NCBI RefSeq assembly: GCF_005144585.1
Contig: NZ_SSMQ01000031.1
Coordinates: 62,001 to 126,000, forward strand
Source: Polyangium fumosum
GTDB taxonomy: Bacteria; Myxococcota_A; Polyangia; Polyangiales; Polyangiaceae
Direction: 5' to 3'
DNA: 64,000 nt
Translations under genes and position numbers: made by a program
The notes under the pieces: model-generated
Told to the model about the DNA's origin: nothing
The model's database searches: none
Seen by the model: only the letters and a program-made list of their open reading frames with translations
Shown here: one piece after another, positions 62,331 to 64,000 of the stretch
Numbering within the stretch: position 1 is the first letter of the stretch
Layout of the letters: each line of letters begins with the position of its first letter

Positions 62331-63263
62331 ATGCCCCGTAAGCATCTATCCTCGCTCATCTCCGCGTCGATCGTGGCGGTGTTTGGCGGAGGCCTCTGCA
62401 TGACGCTGGGCTGTGCGGCCGCAGATCCCGATGGCCTCAACGCGGAGGAGATCGTCGACGAGGCCGAGGAGGCGCTCACCGGTTTCAGCGCCTTCACGGC
62501 GCAGAGCACGACCAACTTTACCGGCACCACGATTTCGCCCGACCCCTCGGAGAGATGCTTCCTCAGCGGGGTGGCAGGCAATCTCAACCAAGGCCTCTGG
62601 GTCGGCGGTTCTATCAGCATGAAAGCGGCGGCCCGCGTGAGTGGGAGCACGCTCTTTGCACACGGAGGCGCATTCACGGATCAGCACAACGCACGGGTCC
62701 CGTACAACAATCTCGTCAAAGCCAGCACGGCGTGCCTCCCCAGCAGCTACGTTGCAAGCGCCATGTGGTCGAGTAATAGTGGTGGTACTTCCCCTCCCGT
62801 CTGGATCGCCGCCCTGGGCACCAGCCTGCGGCAATGCTTCCTCACCGGCGTGACCGGCGTCGATGGCTCGTGGAACAGCTCCACCAGATTCGCGCGCGTC
62901 GTCAAGATAACGACGACGGATGCCACCCACTCGTCGACCGGATGGTATATCGAAGGCAACCTCATTGACGATGTCAGCGGCTCGCACGCTACCATCTCGG
63001 CCGATTGCGCGGACTTCCCGACAGGAACGGAGTTCGCGTCGGGCATGGCGTATGCCACCGAGGACGGGACCACGAGTGTACCCATCGGGGGGTCCTTGGG
63101 CTCCCCCGTCGTCAAGGGATGCGCCCTCACCGAGATCAATGGCGCGTTCAATTTGAACAACGCGAGTGAAGGCATCGTGATAACGGCTCCCAGCGTCAAT
63201 ACCGGGTTATGGACAATCACCGTTACCAACAGCAGGTTGGGCAGGTGGGCATGCGCGAAGTAA
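62331..63263 (+). CDS. Hypothetical lipoprotein with three C-x-L-(S/T) repeats
   Basis: 310 residues from ATG 62331. Signal peptide with lipobox TLGC. The mature part has three related segments, RCFLSGVAGNLNQG, QCFLTGVTGVDGSW and GCALTEINGAFN, spaced about 80-100 residues, each starting a beta-rich domain. Ser/Thr/Asn-rich strands with no catalytic motif. Base composition is slightly lower in GC than the neighbours. A surface protein of unknown role. Confidence 0.83.
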   Translation: MPRKHLSSLISASIVAVFGGGLCMTLGCAAADPDGLNAEEIVDEAEEALTGFSAFTAQSTTNFTGTTISPDPSERCFLSGVAGNLNQGLWVGGSISMKAAARVSGSTLFAHGGAFTDQHNARVPYNNLVKASTACLPSSYVASAMWSSNSGGTSPPVWIAALGTSLRQCFLTGVTGVDGSWNSSTRFARVVKITTTDATHSSTGWYIEGNLIDDVSGSHATISADCADFPTGTEFASGMAYATEDGTTSVPIGGSLGSPVVKGCALTEINGAFNLNNASEGIVITAPSVNTGLWTITVTNSRLGRWACAK

Positions 63264-63382
63264 GGCACCGCCCGCTGGGGAATTGTGGGTGACTCTCCCG
63301 CCGATCAGGGCCAAGCCCGACGGCGCTCGTATACGCTCGGCTCCGCTCGCCCTGCGTCCTGCGGGGCGTTCGGGGGCCGATT

Positions 63383-64000
63383 TCAGCGCAGCGTCCGCAC
63401 GTCGATCCCCTGCCGCTCGACGTAGCGCCGCACCCGGCCGCGCGTGACGCCGAGGCGGGCCGCGGCGCGCGCGACGTTGCCGTGCTCCGCGCGGAGCGCC
63501 GCCTCGATCGCCTCGGGCTCGGGCGCCGGCGCCTCGGGCCGCGCGTCGACTTCGGACTCGTCTGCGGAAGCGAGCGCGCGCCCGGCTTCCTCGTCGAGAT
63601 CCGTCGCGAGGATGCTTCCGTGGTGAGCGGCCATCGCCGAGAGCGCCGCGATTTTCGACTCGGCCAGGAGTTCGCGCACGTTGCCGGGCCATGGCCGGAG
63701 CATGCAGGCCTCGACGAATTCGGCGCCCGCCGTGACCTTCGCGCGGGTCGTCGTCGAGGACGCGAGCGCACGCTCGATGAGCCACGGGATCTCCTCGCGG
63801 CGCTCGCGGAGAGCCGGAAGTCGCACCTCGGGGCGGCCGATGCGGAAGTACAGATCCCCACGGAATCGCCCCTCGGTCACCTCGACCCGCAGGTCCTTGT
63901 GCGTCGCCGCGCACACGCGCACGTTGACCTCGATCGGGGTGACGCCGCCGAGCGGCATGACCCGCTTCGTCTCGAGGACGCGCAGCAGCTTGGCCTGCAC
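63383..64000 (-). CDS. Sigma-54-dependent transcriptional activator, 5' end outside window
   Basis: The frame is open to the last base. Visible part: end of the sigma-54 interaction AAA+ domain (QAKLLRVLETKRVMPLGG, FRGDLYFRIG, RPWPGNVRELLAESKIAALS) and a Fis-type helix-turn-helix (VARAAARLGVTRGRVRRYVERQGI). This is an NtrC-family enhancer-binding protein; its sensory domain lies beyond the window. Such activators are plentiful in myxobacteria. Confidence 0.94.
   Translation of the reverse strand: MQAKLLRVLETKRVMPLGGVTPIEVNVRVCAATHKDLRVEVTEGRFRGDLYFRIGRPEVRLPALRERREEIPWLIERALASSTTTRAKVTAGAEFVEACMLRPWPGNVRELLAESKIAALSAMAAHHGSILATDLDEEAGRALASADESEVDARPEAPAPEPEAIEAALRAEHGNVARAAARLGVTRGRVRRYVERQGIDVRTLR

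Overview
The window is high-GC DNA that reads as a chromosomal segment of a myxobacterium, most likely of the Polyangiales (Sorangium/Polyangium type). The signs are a Ser/Thr kinase with an N-terminal zinc-ribbon-like motif, many lipoproteins with Ser/Gly-rich tethers after the lipobox, Cys-rich 'CDDGN' (DUF4215/Myxococcus disulfide) repeats joined to FG-GAP repeats, RsbR-like STAS proteins and an EF-hand protein. No rRNA or tRNA gene was seen.

Layout. 1-8.6 kb: kinase 3' part, two paralogous repeat lipoproteins with matching upstream regions, a QEGLA/MATCAP-like putative metallopeptidase, a lone MoxR ATPase and a SixA-type phosphatase. 8.6-10.0 kb: a surface repeat lipoprotein. 10.2-24.9 kb: the centrepiece, two divergent and tightly overlapping operons. 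The minus-strand operon (21383 down to 10184) encodes a RING-like zinc protein, an E1, an E2 with a fused ubiquitin-like domain, a JAB/JAMM deubiquitinase-type peptidase, a helical protein, a CDC48/FtsH-like AAA ATPase, a MoxR ATPase, three unknown proteins and a TPR-like protein. The plus-strand operon (21448-24949) encodes a WD40 propeller fused to a vWA domain, an AmmeMemoRadiSam-type radical SAM enzyme and a 69-residue protein. This fits the computationally described FtsH/CDC48-MoxR-vWA 'ternary' systems, here combined with a complete ubiquitin-like conjugation and removal pathway. A reasonable inference is that vWA/propeller and RING parts recognise a target, E1-E2 tag it, the AAA and MoxR motors remodel it, and JAB removes the tag.

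25-44 kb: a TonB-dependent receptor, lipoproteins, a frameshifted FG-GAP protein, a TIGR00027-like methyltransferase, a membrane-protein pair, a hybrid histidine kinase, a binding-protein/STAS fusion and an outer-membrane barrel protein. 44-47.8 kb: a type VI secretion remnant. A vgrG is split in two by a pair of cysteine-rich lipoprotein genes on the other strand; its 3' part carries a VRR-NUC nuclease toxin followed by a DUF3396 immunity gene. 48.7-56.7 kb: a Cys-rich lipoprotein, a fused ABC transporter with a nucleotidyltransferase, STAS proteins and an EF-hand protein. 56.8-59.6 kb: an AraC-type regulator and two SDR enzymes, with matching direct-repeat sites before the regulator and the first SDR. 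59.6-64 kb: tandem repeats, a membrane protein, a five-repeat secreted protein, a lipoprotein and the 3' part of a sigma-54 activator.

Three copies of a hairpin-rich interspersed element lie between genes at 40.3, 48.3 and 54.5 kb.
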